Shown here: in pieces, positions 1-10,507 of the stretch
Numbering within the stretch: position 1 is the stretch's first letter
Layout of the letters: each line of letters begins with the position of its first letter
Assembly: GCF_003952725.1 (NCBI RefSeq)
Contig: NZ_CP032509.1
Span: 4,116,001 to 4,180,000, forward strand
Length of the DNA stretch: 64,000 nt
Direction of reading: 5' to 3'
Origin: Georhizobium profundi
Lineage (GTDB): Bacteria > Pseudomonadota > Alphaproteobacteria > Rhizobiales > Rhizobiaceae
The notes under the pieces: model-generated
Told to the model about the DNA's origin: nothing
The model's database searches: none
What the model saw: the letters and a program-made list of their open reading frames with translations, nothing else
Translations under genes and position numbers: made by a program

Positions 1-1
1 C

Positions 2-208
2 GACATTCTCGTGACGACCGATGACGGCGACGAAGTGCGCGTGCGTGCCGAGGAAAACTTCGCCCATCCCGCCTTCCGGCGCGTGGCTGCGACCAGCCGA
101 ACGCTTTCTTTGCCCGGCCCGCACTGGGTGTGCGGCGGGCCCTTCACCCTCGATGCGATCGAACTCCTGCAGAATGCTGCAGCCGACATCGCGGTTGGCC
201 GGCCATGA
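2..208 (+). CDS. FecB/BtuF-type substrate-binding protein, C-terminal end (partial)
   Basis: Only the last 68 residues are present; the gene begins before the window. The tail contains LPGPHWVCGGPFTLDAIELL, typical of the C-terminus of periplasmic binding proteins for iron-siderophore, haem or cobalamin ABC importers. Its stop overlaps the ATG of a FecCD permease by four bases (ATGA), and an ATPase follows with the same overlap, so the three form one import operon. The family is supported by the tail and by operon order. The ligand cannot be told from this fragment. Confidence 0.75.
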   Translation, partial: DILVTTDDGDEVRVRAEENFAHPAFRRVAATSRTLSLPGPHWVCGGPFTLDAIELLQNAAADIAVGRP

Positions 209-1206
209 CGCGCCCAGCCGGCACCAAGGCGCTGCTCGGCGGGCTCTCCGTGCTCGTGCTTATGCTGTTCTTCCTGTCGCTTCTGACCGGGCCGGCCGAT
301 ATCTCGCCGGTCGACAGCCTTCGCGTGCTCGTCTCGCCCGACGACAGCGCGCTGACACTGGTCATGTGGGAAATCCGCCTGCCACGGGCGCTTCTCGGCC
401 TGATGATCGGCGCCTCGCTCGGGCTTTCCGGGGCGGTGCTGCAGGGCTATCTGCGCAATCCGCTGGCCGAACCCGGCCTGCTCGGCGTCAGCGCATCGGC
501 CTCGCTCGGCGCGGTCGTCGCGATCCATAGCGGCCTGGCAGCGGCCTTTGCACTTGCCCTGCCACTGATGGCGCTTGTCGGTGCGCTTGCCTGCGTCGTC
601 GCTCTGCATCTGCTTGCTGGCCGGATGGGCAGCGCCCTGACGGTCATCCTGGCGGGCGTTGCACTCTCGAGCCTTGCCGGAGCGATGACCTCGCTGGTGC
701 TCAATCTCTCGTCCAACCCGTTCGCCGCGCTCGAAATCGTCTTCTGGATGCTGGGCTCGCTTGCCGATCGATCGATGGTCCACGTCTATCTGGCAGCGCC
801 CTTCATGCTCGCCGGCTGGGCCTTGCTCGCGGGCCTTGGCCGCATGCTCGACACGCTGACGCTTGGGCCGGACACGGCCGCCAGCATGGGAACAAGCATG
901 CGTCGGGTGGGCCTGCTGGCAACATTCGGCACGGCGTTGAGCGTTGGAGCAGCGACGGCCGTGGCAGGCGCAATCGGCTTTGTCGGGCTCATCGTCCCGC
1001 ACCTTCTGCGCCCGCTCGTCGGTTCGCAACCATCACGCTTGCTGCCTGCAAGCGCACTCGGCGGCGCATGCCTGCTTCTGGCGGCAGATGTGGCCGTGCG
1101 CCTGATCGCGCCGGAGCGCGACCTGAAGCTCGGTGTGCTAACGGCCGCGATCGGTGCTCCCTTCTTCCTGTGGCTCGTGATCAAGCACCGCAGGAGCGCT
1201 GCATGA
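205..1206 (+). CDS. FecCD/BtuC-family ABC transporter permease
   Basis: A 333-residue inner-membrane permease with repeated hydrophobic segments along its whole length, as expected for the ten-helix FecCD fold. Characteristic stretches are MWEIRLPRALLGLMIGASLG near residue 55, GYLRNPLAEPGLLGVS and GFVGLIVPHLLRPLVG near residue 265. I chose the ATG that overlaps the upstream stop (ATGA) because longer in-frame starts run back into the binding-protein gene. It should form a dimeric pore with the following ATPase and take an iron chelate, haem or corrinoid from the upstream binding protein. The substrate is unresolved. Confidence 0.9.
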   Translation: MTRPAGTKALLGGLSVLVLMLFFLSLLTGPADISPVDSLRVLVSPDDSALTLVMWEIRLPRALLGLMIGASLGLSGAVLQGYLRNPLAEPGLLGVSASASLGAVVAIHSGLAAAFALALPLMALVGALACVVALHLLAGRMGSALTVILAGVALSSLAGAMTSLVLNLSSNPFAALEIVFWMLGSLADRSMVHVYLAAPFMLAGWALLAGLGRMLDTLTLGPDTAASMGTSMRRVGLLATFGTALSVGAATAVAGAIGFVGLIVPHLLRPLVGSQPSRLLPASALGGACLLLAADVAVRLIAPERDLKLGVLTAAIGAPFFLWLVIKHRRSAA

Positions 1207-1973
1207 GCGGGCTTGTCGTTCAGAACCTGTCGGTGCGGCTCGGACGGCGTGCGGTGCTCGATGGCGTCTCCTTCACCGCGACAAAGGGCGAAATGATCGG
1301 GCTTGTCGGCGTCAATGGCGCGGGGAAATCGACGCTTCTGCGTGCCCTTGTCGGCCTGTTGCCCAGCCATGGCACCATGGAGGTCGATGGCGTCGATCTG
1401 CGGCGCATAAGTGCCGGCGAACGCGCCCGGCGCATCGCCTATCTTCCGCAGGAACGTGAGATTGCCTGGCCCATCGCCGTCGCAGATCTCGTCGCGCTCG
1501 GTCGCACCCCGCACCGCAAGCCCTTCGCACCGCTTGCGCATGCGGATCTCGAGGCGATCGATCGCGCAATGGCACGGATGGATGTGGAACATCTGCGCGC
1601 CGTGCCGGCAACCGAGCTTTCGGGCGGCGAGCGCGCCCGCGCGCTGATCGCCCGGGCGCTTGCGCAGGAAGCGCCGCTGCTCCTCGTGGACGAACCGACC
1701 GCCGGGCTCGATCCCGGGCATCAGATCGATCTCATGCAGGTATTGACCGATCTGACCGCAGGCGGCACGACCGTGCTCGTCTGCATTCACGATCTGGCGC
1801 TGGCCGCCCGCTGGTGCAGCCGCATTCTTCTGGTCGACGCTGGAACGATCAAGGCCGACGGGCTGCCCGAAGACGTGCTGAGCCACGAGATGCTCGGCAG
1901 CATCTATGGCATCACTGCCCATATTGCCGAAGTGGACGGCCGGACCATCATCCAGCCGCTTGGCCGCGTTTAG
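1203..1973 (+). CDS. FecE/BtuD-family ABC transporter ATP-binding protein
   Basis: A 256-residue ABC ATPase. The Walker A motif GVNGAGKST lies at residues 36-44, the signature LSGGE at 139-143, the Walker B LLLVDEP at 159-165, and a switch histidine follows in VCIHD. The start overlaps the permease stop by four bases, implying translational coupling. The ATPase would drive import through the upstream permease. It ends ten bases before a convergent minus-strand gene and no clear hairpin terminator is visible in that gap. Confidence 0.92.
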   Translation: MSGLVVQNLSVRLGRRAVLDGVSFTATKGEMIGLVGVNGAGKSTLLRALVGLLPSHGTMEVDGVDLRRISAGERARRIAYLPQEREIAWPIAVADLVALGRTPHRKPFAPLAHADLEAIDRAMARMDVEHLRAVPATELSGGERARALIARALAQEAPLLLVDEPTAGLDPGHQIDLMQVLTDLTAGGTTVLVCIHDLALAARWCSRILLVDAGTIKADGLPEDVLSHEMLGSIYGITAHIAEVDGRTIIQPLGRV

Positions 1974-1986
1974 AACGTTTGAGCGA

Positions 1987-2214
1987 TCAATCGTCGTTCG
2001 AAGCGTTGAGTTCGCCGGGATGCAGGCATTCCTGCCCGGCAAAGCGCGCCTCGTCCCGCGCTTTCAGGGCCGCGGAGAGCTTCGACACCAGTTCGTCGTT
2101 CAGTTGCAACACGAGGTCCTGCCCATCCGCCGCCTCGCAACTCAGCACGATCTCTCCGCCCCTGTCCTGAATGTCCAGCGCGTTGATGATGATCGGGCGA
2201 GCGTCTGCGCGCAT
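1987..2214 (-). CDS. Hypothetical protein, 75 aa
   Basis: A 75-residue protein of unknown function, acidic towards its end, with no signal peptide or membrane segment. Its composition (IIINALDIQDRGGEIVLSCE, then LNDELVSKLSAALKAR) looks like a small folded domain rather than a shadow reading. It follows the DUF3320-like gene on the same strand by 20 bases, so the two are probably co-transcribed. A purine-rich AGAGGA lies about 11 bases before the ATG. I do not recognise the family. Confidence 0.55.
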   Translation of the reverse strand: MRADARPIIINALDIQDRGGEIVLSCEAADGQDLVLQLNDELVSKLSAALKARDEARFAGQECLHPGELNASNDD

Positions 2215-2234
2215 ATCGATAGGTATCCTCTTGA

Positions 2235-2786
2235 TTACCGACTTTGCGCCTGTTCGATGGCCGCGTCCAGTCGCGCACGGCTCGGTGCGGTCAGCCGGCT
2301 CAACCCGATCATCCGGGAAAATGCCAATGCCGGATCTTCGGCTTCGACGAGCTTAGGGTTCTCGCGTACCAACGCTGCGAGCTCGACGAGCGCAATGTCG
2401 CCGACGGACCGTCTGTCGTCCTCGGTGGCGTGGTGACGATAGGCGATCGGCTCGTTCTGTTGACCATCACGCCATAGAAAGCGGCCACCCTCTTCGGTCG
2501 AGGATTCCACAGTCTTGAGGTGGCGCTCGATGTGGCTACGGATCGCCGCTCCCGTTCGCTGCCAGCCATGGGCGCGTGCGATGCGCTGGGCAAGCACGTC
2601 GTCGCGCACCGGTGCTTCCGCCTCGAGCACGGCCTGCACCATCGCGCGGACGGTCTGCGAATAGGCGACGTCGTAGAAGCGGTCGGGCTTCGGCTGGAAG
2701 ACGGATAGATCGGCGCGTCGAAAAAGCGGGCGATCGCCGTCCGATTGCGAATTGCCGCCACCGGTCTCCAGGCTATCCATAGTCAT
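2235..2786 (-). CDS. Stand-alone DUF3320-like protein
   Basis: A 183-residue protein. Residues about 30-95 (from ADLSVFQPKPDRFYDVAYSQ through a segment containing RIARAHGWQRTG) resemble the DUF3320 domain, normally found at the far C-terminus of very large DUF4011-type helicases. No helicase motifs are present and the reading frame is closed upstream. I chose the ATG at 2786 because AAGGA sits about nine bases before it; a longer start at 2816 is also open. It is either a free-standing domain protein or an evolved fragment. Its function is unknown. Confidence 0.65.
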   Translation of the reverse strand: MTMDSLETGGGNSQSDGDRPLFRRADLSVFQPKPDRFYDVAYSQTVRAMVQAVLEAEAPVRDDVLAQRIARAHGWQRTGAAIRSHIERHLKTVESSTEEGGRFLWRDGQQNEPIAYRHHATEDDRRSVGDIALVELAALVRENPKLVEAEDPALAFSRMIGLSRLTAPSRARLDAAIEQAQSR

Positions 2787-2891
2787 CCGCTGCAGTCCTT
2801 CCCTGCTGGTCCACATCTTGGAGACGCGTTTTCGCGCCCGTGAGCAGCAGGGTCAAGGCGCAGGTAACAAGGTGCGGTTTTGGTCGCAGTG

Positions 2892-3242
2892 TCAGTCGAT
2901 GCGCACGCAGTTGAAATTGTCGCCGGTCGCCGAGGACAGCCAACCCATGCTTTCGCTGGTGAAGCCGGAGAGGGAGATGAAATAATCGTCCTCGATGAAA
3001 AGCGCGTAGGACCCGTCCGTCCCCTCCTGGATCTCGATGATCGGCAGATCCTCAGAGCCATTGTTGTAGATCGTTTCGGTGAAACTCATGACAGCAACCT
3101 CGCAGTCCCATCGCCCGATGAAGGGATAGGGCTCGGCGCCATCCTTTGAAACACCGTCGGCGATTGCCATTCCGGTCGAAGCCGACATGAGGCCAAGAAC
3201 AGTCATCAACCCGACCACTCGACAGCGGATAAGCACGTTCAT
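2892..3242 (-). CDS. Small secreted protein, 116 aa, unknown function
   Basis: The first 28 residues form a signal peptide (basic start, hydrophobic GLMTVLGLMSAS, AIA-D cleavage region), so the mature protein is about 88 residues and periplasmic or exported. It has two cysteines in the mature part, in GRWDCEVAV and NFNCVRID, which could form a disulfide bridging the N- and C-terminal strands. GGGAGGA lies a few bases before the chosen ATG; longer in-frame starts lack such a site. The gene stands alone between unrelated neighbours. I do not recognise the family. Confidence 0.65.
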   Translation of the reverse strand: MNVLIRCRVVGLMTVLGLMSASTGMAIADGVSKDGAEPYPFIGRWDCEVAVMSFTETIYNNGSEDLPIIEIQEGTDGSYALFIEDDYFISLSGFTSESMGWLSSATGDNFNCVRID

Positions 3243-3442
3243 TTTGATCCTCCCAAGGCAGTGCATGATCCTTTTCCTCCCTCCGCACCCCTCTGTCGAT
3301 CGAATTGCGTTCCAAGAATCCGCAAAAATAAACTCGGTGCCGGCCACGGAACATTCGTGGCCTCCAGAGCTTCGCCCTGCACTGAAAAGGACGCACACGT
3401 TCGGAACCGCCGGCCGTGACGACCCAGAAGCAGGAGCAGACA

Positions 3443-4009
3443 ATGGACGATAATGACAAGATTTCCGGCAATGCCGGGCCAAGCCTGTCCAGCAACCCAA
3501 TGAACCCAAGCAGACACGGAACCGGGGCCCCGTCGCCACTGCAGTCGGCCACGGACACGATCAAGGACGAAGCGACATCCGTCGGCGACAAAGCGCGCGC
3601 GCTTGCCGAAGACAAGGCCGAGTCGATCAAAGGCGACGCGGCATCGCACATGCACGGTTTTGCCGACGCTCTGAAAAGCGCAAGCGAAACACTGAAGGAC
3701 AAGCAGGCCGGACCGGCCGCCGAGATGGTGTCCCATGCGGCTTCCGGCCTGGAGCAGCTTTCGCGCTCGCTTGAAGGCAAGTCCACTGGCGCAATGGTCG
3801 ATTCCGTCCGTCGCTTCGGTCGTGAAAACCCGATCGGCTTCTTGGCGGGTTCCATGCTCGCCGGCTTCGCGCTCGTTCGCTTTGCCACAGCTGCGCCCTC
3901 CAGCGACAGCCACACCAACACCACCGGTTCCAATCCGCGGACAACGGGTTACGGCAGCCAGGCCGGCGGCATAACGTCAACGACCAGCAGCGAGAGGTTC
4001 CAGCGATGA
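3443..4009 (+). CDS. Nutrient-deprivation-induced / LEA-like membrane-anchored stress protein
   Basis: A 188-residue protein rich in Ala, Lys, Asp and Ser. An amphipathic helical stretch (about 35-115) is reminiscent of late-embryogenesis-abundant repeats. A single hydrophobic anchor (about 127-147) follows the motif RENP, and the tail is Ser/Thr/Gly-rich. Proteins of this kind in rhizobia are called nutrient deprivation-induced. The start has AGGAG six bases upstream; an in-frame ATG nine codons earlier lacks one. The stop overlaps the next start (ATGA). It is first in a three-gene operon. A role in envelope or general stress is inferred from family and context. Confidence 0.75.
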   Translation: MDDNDKISGNAGPSLSSNPMNPSRHGTGAPSPLQSATDTIKDEATSVGDKARALAEDKAESIKGDAASHMHGFADALKSASETLKDKQAGPAAEMVSHAASGLEQLSRSLEGKSTGAMVDSVRRFGRENPIGFLAGSMLAGFALVRFATAAPSSDSHTNTTGSNPRTTGYGSQAGGITSTTSSERFQR

Positions 4010-4401
4010 TCGACGATAGAGACAACCGTTCGATCGCGACGCTCGTGTCCGATCTCGTGCAGCAACTCTCGACCCTCGTTCAGACCGAAGGTCGGCTGCT
4101 GCGCAGCGAATTGAACGAGAGCGCCCACAAGGTCGGCAACGGCGCGATGGAAGTCGCCGCAGGTGCCCTCCTCCTGCTTGCTGCACTGATCGTGCTGCTG
4201 CAGGCGCTGATCGTCGGTCTGGCCAATCTCGGCCTCGGCGTCGGCTGGGCTTCCCTTCTGGTTGGCGTGCTCGTCGCAGCCGTTGGCGCCATGCTCGTCA
4301 AACGCGGCTCGACCAACATGTCGCCGTCCGAACTCGCCCCCAATCGCACAGCGCATCAATTGCGCAAAGACGCCGATCTGGCGCAGGAGCAAGCACGATG
4401 A
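4006..4401 (+). CDS. Phage-holin-superfamily (DUF1469-like) membrane protein
   Basis: A 131-residue protein with an N-terminal amphipathic helix (about 10-45) followed by two transmembrane helices (about 50-72 and 78-98) and a polar tail. This is the layout of the DUF1469 / Actinobacteriophage holin superfamily members often found in bacterial stress operons; nothing phage-like surrounds it. It overlaps both neighbours by ATGA, so it is made together with the LEA-like and DUF3618 proteins. It probably acts in the inner membrane. Its exact role is unknown. Confidence 0.8.
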   Translation: MIDDRDNRSIATLVSDLVQQLSTLVQTEGRLLRSELNESAHKVGNGAMEVAAGALLLLAALIVLLQALIVGLANLGLGVGWASLLVGVLVAAVGAMLVKRGSTNMSPSELAPNRTAHQLRKDADLAQEQAR

Positions 4402-5405
4402 ACACCAATTCACCCGCCGATATCGAGCGTGACGCCGAACGCGTTCGCGCCGAAATCGCCAACACCGCCGAGCATCTGAAGGCCAAGGTATCGCCCGGCC
4501 AGCTCATGGACGAGGTCGTCGACTACTTCAAGGCAGGCGACGCCAATGTGTTCGTCGGCAATCTCAAGCGACAGGTCCGCGACAATCCCCTCGCCCTCGG
4601 GCTGATTGGCGGCGGCTTGGCCTGGCTCATGATGGGTTCAGGCACACCGTCGCTGTCGCGCTCGTCCAACACGGGCTACCGCGGCACGGGGCGTCCCACA
4701 TCGACCGATTTCTCGTCAACCGATTACGACACGGCTTCGGGGAGCACCCTCGGCGGCTCCACGACAGGTGGTTCCATAGTAGGCCGCACCGGCACACACT
4801 CGTCTGCAAGCACCCATTCCTCGTTAGGTGTCCTGGACAAGGCATCAGGCGCACTCGGTGCCTCGGCTGACGCAGCAAGGCGCACGGCCCATGACGCCGC
4901 CGACAGCGCTTCGGCTGCCTGGGGCTCGGTGCGCGATACGGCAAGCCACGGGCTATCGGATGCGGGCGAGAGCCTGTCCCATGCGGCCGACCGTGTGGGC
5001 GAAGCCGGCATGCGCATGCGCCGCAACGTCGTCGACGTCCTCGACCGCGAGCCGCTCGTGCTTGGCGCGATCGGCCTTGCCGTCGGTGCTGCGATCGCCG
5101 CAATGTTGCCGACGACCCGCACTGAGGAGCAGTACTTGGGCGACGCGAGCCGGAAAGCGCAGGATCGCGCCAAGGACCTGGTGAGCGAAGGCTATGAAAA
5201 AGCGAAGCACGTTGCCGACGATGCCTATTCGGCTGCAAAGGAGGAAGTGAAGTCGCAGGTCGACACCAAGTCTGATGACAAGCCCGCCACGTCGTCGACG
5301 ACTTCGCCTCAGGCATCCAATGAGACGTCCGGCCCGAAGGTGACATCGACGACATCGTCGACGCCCTCTCCCGCGCCGACGTCCCGCACGCTCTCAGGCA
5401 ACTGA
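4398..5405 (+). CDS. DUF3618 domain membrane-associated protein
   Basis: A 335-residue protein. The N-terminus (IERDAERVRAEIANTAEHLK, residues 9-28) matches the DUF3618 signature. Two short hydrophobic segments, about 63-79 and 219-237, are preceded by RDNP and DREP respectively. Between them lies a low-complexity Ser/Thr/Gly region, and the last 90 residues are Ser/Thr/Pro-rich and disordered. It closes the stress operon and is followed by a strong terminator. By analogy with ElaB/YqjD-type proteins, the Pro-preceded hydrophobic segments may be membrane anchors. That analogy is inference. Confidence 0.78.
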   Translation: MNTNSPADIERDAERVRAEIANTAEHLKAKVSPGQLMDEVVDYFKAGDANVFVGNLKRQVRDNPLALGLIGGGLAWLMMGSGTPSLSRSSNTGYRGTGRPTSTDFSSTDYDTASGSTLGGSTTGGSIVGRTGTHSSASTHSSLGVLDKASGALGASADAARRTAHDAADSASAAWGSVRDTASHGLSDAGESLSHAADRVGEAGMRMRRNVVDVLDREPLVLGAIGLAVGAAIAAMLPTTRTEEQYLGDASRKAQDRAKDLVSEGYEKAKHVADDAYSAAKEEVKSQVDTKSDDKPATSSTTSPQASNETSGPKVTSTTSSTPSPAPTSRTLSGN

Positions 5406-5453
5406 TCTTGACATCGGATCGCCCTGAGAACGGTGCGATCTGCCATTCGATCG

Positions 5454-5488
5454 AAATCCACCCGGCCAGCCAGCCGGGTGGATTTTTT
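5454..5488 (+). terminator. Rho-independent terminator of the stress operon
   Basis: A perfect 13-bp stem (5454-5466 with 5473-5485) with a six-base loop runs directly into T residues up to 5488. It lies about 50 bases after the DUF3618 gene and ends that transcript. Confidence 0.9.
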
Positions 5489-5505
5489 CATATGAGGAGC
5501 TGCGC

Positions 5506-5530
5506 GGAACCCTCGCGAACGCATGCAGTT
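5506..5530 (+). promoter_or_regulatory. Candidate EcfG-type general-stress promoter
   Basis: GGAAC at 5506-5510 is followed 17 bases later by GTT at 5528-5530, resembling the alphaproteobacterial EcfG general-stress sigma consensus (GGAAC, spacer 16-17, GTT). It sits about 32 bases before the small gene starting at 5562, a sensible promoter distance. It fits the stress genes around it but is a short motif. Confidence 0.4.
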
Positions 5531-5561
5531 CTCTTCCCATCACGGAAGAGAGGCGGTGGCG

Positions 5562-5828
5562 ATGATCGAAACACATGACGCATTGATGGGTCGGATCGAG
5601 GCACAACGGCGTCTTCTGCTGTGGCTGTTTGCGAATTTCGATTTCGAACGCGCTGCACTGGAAAAACTCGTCAGGGAGATGGACGAGCCTTATCCCCCCG
5701 TCGATCATCAGGAAGATCCGGGCGCGGTACCGACAGCTGCTTTTGGCGACTTCGCGGCGCATGCGGCGGAGATGAGACTGCTTCTGGAGCCCGTGCGGCA
5801 GCGCCTTGCCGAACTGGATAAAACCTAG
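5562..5828 (+). CDS. Hypothetical protein, 88 aa
   Basis: A soluble 88-residue protein of unknown function with helical composition (GRIEAQRRLLLWLFANFDFE, later MRLLLEPVRQRLAELDK). No motif is recognised. I chose the ATG at 5562 because GAGAGG lies about ten bases before it; an earlier in-frame ATG at 5523 falls at the -10 region of the candidate stress promoter. It converges with oxyR, the two stops overlapping by four bases. Confidence 0.6.
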   Translation: MIETHDALMGRIEAQRRLLLWLFANFDFERAALEKLVREMDEPYPPVDHQEDPGAVPTAAFGDFAAHAAEMRLLLEPVRQRLAELDKT

Positions 5829-6730
5829 GCTTGCGCCTGAATGTCACTGCCGGCCAGACGCACGATGTCCGCGATCTTTTGCAGCTGAAGTCCAAGCGGG
5901 CTCGTTTTGCGCCAGACCATGCCGATCGTTCGAGAAGGCTGCGGGCCTTCGAAGCGGTTGATCGCGACGTCGGCCGACCGCGTTTCGACGGAAACGGCCA
6001 TTTCGGGGATCAGCGTCACCCCGATGCCGGCGCTTACCATCTGCACCAGGGTCGACAACGAGCCGACTTCGAGCAGTTCACGCGGCGGCGCTGCATGCAG
6101 ATTGCAGAAAGAGAGCGCCTGGTCCCTGAAGCAATGACCCTCCTCCAAGAGAAGCAGTCGCATCTCCTTCAGAGCGTCGCGATCGGGAACAGGCTTGTCC
6201 GCGTCCGCCCGCGGCCGAACCAGCACGAAATTCTCTGAAAAGAGCGCAACCTCCGTCAGCGAGGGCTCGGACACGGGCAGCGCGACGATCGCGGTGTCGA
6301 GACTGCCGTTTTCGAGGTCCTGCACCAGCGTCGTGGTCAGCGTTTCCCGCACATGAATGTCGAGCCCCTCGTGCAGCCTGGACAGGCGCTCCATGACCGA
6401 CGGCAGCAGATAAGGCGCGACTGTCGGGATGATGCCGATCCGCAATTGTCCCACCAGCTGCGCCTGAGATGCCCGCGCGAGGTCGCCTAGTTCATCCACC
6501 GATCGTAAAATGTCACGAACACGAAGTGCGAATGCCTTTCCGACATGCGACAGCCGTACCTGGCGGGCGCTGCGGTCGAAAAGCTCGGCTCCGACACCCT
6601 CTTCAAGCTCCTTGATCTGGACAGAGAGCGCCGGCTGGGAAATCGAACAGGCATCAGCAGCACGGCCGAAATGCCCGTGCCGGGCGAGCGCCTCGAAATA
6701 GCGCAGTTGCTTGAGCGTGAGGTTTTTCAT
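5825..6730 (-). CDS. oxyR: OxyR, LysR-type hydrogen-peroxide regulator
   Basis: A 301-residue LysR-family regulator with an N-terminal winged HTH (LKQLRYFEALARHGHFGRAA) and a C-terminal effector domain. The sequence EEGHCFRDQALSFC places cysteines at 200 and 209, matching the C199/C208 peroxide-sensing disulfide pair of E. coli OxyR. It is transcribed divergently from katG, the classic arrangement for peroxide control. The shared 200-bp intergenic region should hold its operator. Full length for the family. Confidence 0.95.
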   Translation of the reverse strand: MKNLTLKQLRYFEALARHGHFGRAADACSISQPALSVQIKELEEGVGAELFDRSARQVRLSHVGKAFALRVRDILRSVDELGDLARASQAQLVGQLRIGIIPTVAPYLLPSVMERLSRLHEGLDIHVRETLTTTLVQDLENGSLDTAIVALPVSEPSLTEVALFSENFVLVRPRADADKPVPDRDALKEMRLLLLEEGHCFRDQALSFCNLHAAPPRELLEVGSLSTLVQMVSAGIGVTLIPEMAVSVETRSADVAINRFEGPQPSRTIGMVWRKTSPLGLQLQKIADIVRLAGSDIQAQA

Positions 6731-9159
<2,429 letters not shown>

Positions 9160-9167
9160 GACACACG

Positions 9168-9196
9168 AAAGGGCGGCAGAGATGCCGCCCTTTTCT
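9168..9196 (+). terminator. Rho-independent terminator of katG
   Basis: A perfect 11-bp stem (9168-9178 with 9183-9193) has a GAGA tetraloop and a following T-rich run. It lies eight bases after the katG stop. Confidence 0.9.
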
Positions 9197-9218
9197 TTTG
9201 GGGCCGAAGCACGCTCGC

Positions 9219-9806
9219 TCAATGGCGATGTCCGGCCACCAGCGCCGCGACGCAGAAGCGCCCGGTGCGGGCCGAGCGGACCAGCGTCATTCTTTTTCGC
9301 AGCAGCCTGACGAAATCCCGATGGGCGTGTTCCGGATTGACCGACGCATCTGGAAAATTGAGGTGATGGTGGAGCACCACCACCCGTCCTCCGGGTGCGA
9401 CGCGATTTGCCACGCTTTTAGCCAGCTGCCGGGCAGCGATGCTGCCGAGATAATAGACGATCTCGGAAACGACGATCAGGTCGAAGCGCTCTTTCGGCAT
9501 GCCTTCCGGCAGATTTGCATGCAGCAGCCGCAGACGACTGATCTTGCCCAGCCGCGCTTGCGCCTGGGAGATCGCGGTTAGCGATCCGTCCAACGCCGTG
9601 ACGCGCAAGCCCACATTCATCAGTGCTTGCGTGGTGACACCATTCGCGCAGGCCAGCTCGAGCACGCGGCCGCGTGGACTGAGGCCGGCATGCCTCAAAA
9701 GCACCGATCGCTTATGCGCCTCGAATGCCGAGGTTTCGTAGTCCCAGGGATCCGGATCGCATTGGAACAGGTTCTCGAAGCCGTCGAGGTTTATGGGCCG
9801 GGCCAT
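9219..9806 (-). CDS. NodS-like class I SAM-dependent methyltransferase
   Basis: A 195-residue methyltransferase. The SAM-binding motif I is VLELACANG (about residues 48-56), with an acidic motif II in TALDG and a motif IV-like FDLIVVSEIVYYLG. The N-terminal FQCDPDPWDYETSAFEAHKR resembles the NodS family. Its start lies inside the 3' end of the PIG-L deacetylase gene (16-base overlap), implying coupled translation. No nodulation genes are nearby, so the acceptor is more likely an amino-sugar or lipid made by the neighbouring enzymes. Deacetylation followed by N-methylation is a reasonable inference. Confidence 0.8.
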   Translation of the reverse strand: MARPINLDGFENLFQCDPDPWDYETSAFEAHKRSVLLRHAGLSPRGRVLELACANGVTTQALMNVGLRVTALDGSLTAISQAQARLGKISRLRLLHANLPEGMPKERFDLIVVSEIVYYLGSIAARQLAKSVANRVAPGGRVVVLHHHLNFPDASVNPEHAHRDFVRLLRKRMTLVRSARTGRFCVAALVAGHRH

Positions 9807-10507
9807 CGGCTGACCCAATAGTTCTCGGTTTGGCCGACGAGCCGCGCGATGGTCTTTGGTGATAGCGCAAAGCCGCTCGGGTCGTCATCGACCACCAGGC
9901 CCAATTGAGACCGATGCGCTTTGAGCGCGTGGTGCTTGCGCTCCATCACCATGGAAATGTCGAGTGATGCGTCCGAGACCTCTCCATCGCCCGGCCAGTC
10001 TTCCGCCTGGCCGTTTTCTGCGAGCCAGATCTGATATTCCAGCAGCGTGACCTGCATCCCATTGCCCCGAACCGCATCCATCGCAATGCGCCAGCTGATG
10101 CGGTGGTCCGTGTGCGGGTCGCGCCGCCATGGCACCACGACGGTTTTGAACCTCGATCCCGAGACGAGTTCGGAAACGACATCCAACGCATCGCGATAGG
10201 CATGCTTGCCAGGAGGGGGCATGCGCCCATCGCGCAGTTTGAGGAATGAGCGCGGCTGGTGCTCTGCGCCGAGCCGCTTGAGCGCCTCTTCTGCTTCCGC
10301 CGCACGGATTTCGGCCATCACATCCGGTGGATGGGTCTGCGACGCGCGATGCGACGCGCTGCCATCGGTGACGAACAGCGTGTGGACTTCAATTCCGGCT
10401 TCGGTTGCCAGCGCGATCAGCCCGCCACATCCAAGCGTCTCATCATCGGGATGAGGCGCCACGACGAGGATCGGCCCGTCGAGATCGGTCACGACGAAGT
10501 TGGTCAT
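9791..10507 (-). CDS. PIG-L family (LmbE-like) deacetylase
   Basis: A 238-residue zinc-dependent N-deacetylase. The metal and catalytic motif PHPDDE is at about residues 18-23 (in VVAPHPDDETLGCGG), and the second metal-binding motif HTDH is near residue 130. Family members remove acetyl groups from GlcNAc-type sugars. It overlaps the acyl-CoA-dehydrogenase-like gene upstream by four bases (ATGA) and the methyltransferase downstream by 16. The substrate is unknown. The cluster suggests a sugar-containing lipid or surface metabolite. Confidence 0.88.
   Translation of the reverse strand: MTNFVVTDLDGPILVVAPHPDDETLGCGGLIALATEAGIEVHTLFVTDGSASHRASQTHPPDVMAEIRAAEAEEALKRLGAEHQPRSFLKLRDGRMPPPGKHAYRDALDVVSELVSGSRFKTVVVPWRRDPHTDHRISWRIAMDAVRGNGMQVTLLEYQIWLAENGQAEDWPGDGEVSDASLDISMVMERKHHALKAHRSQLGLVVDDDPSGFALSPKTIARLVGQTENYWVSRWPGP

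Noticed and set aside
786..2042. 418-codon minus-strand frame opposite the ABC permease and ATPase
   Set aside because: It covers two clear transporter genes on the other strand and has the Arg/His/Ala-rich composition of a shadow.
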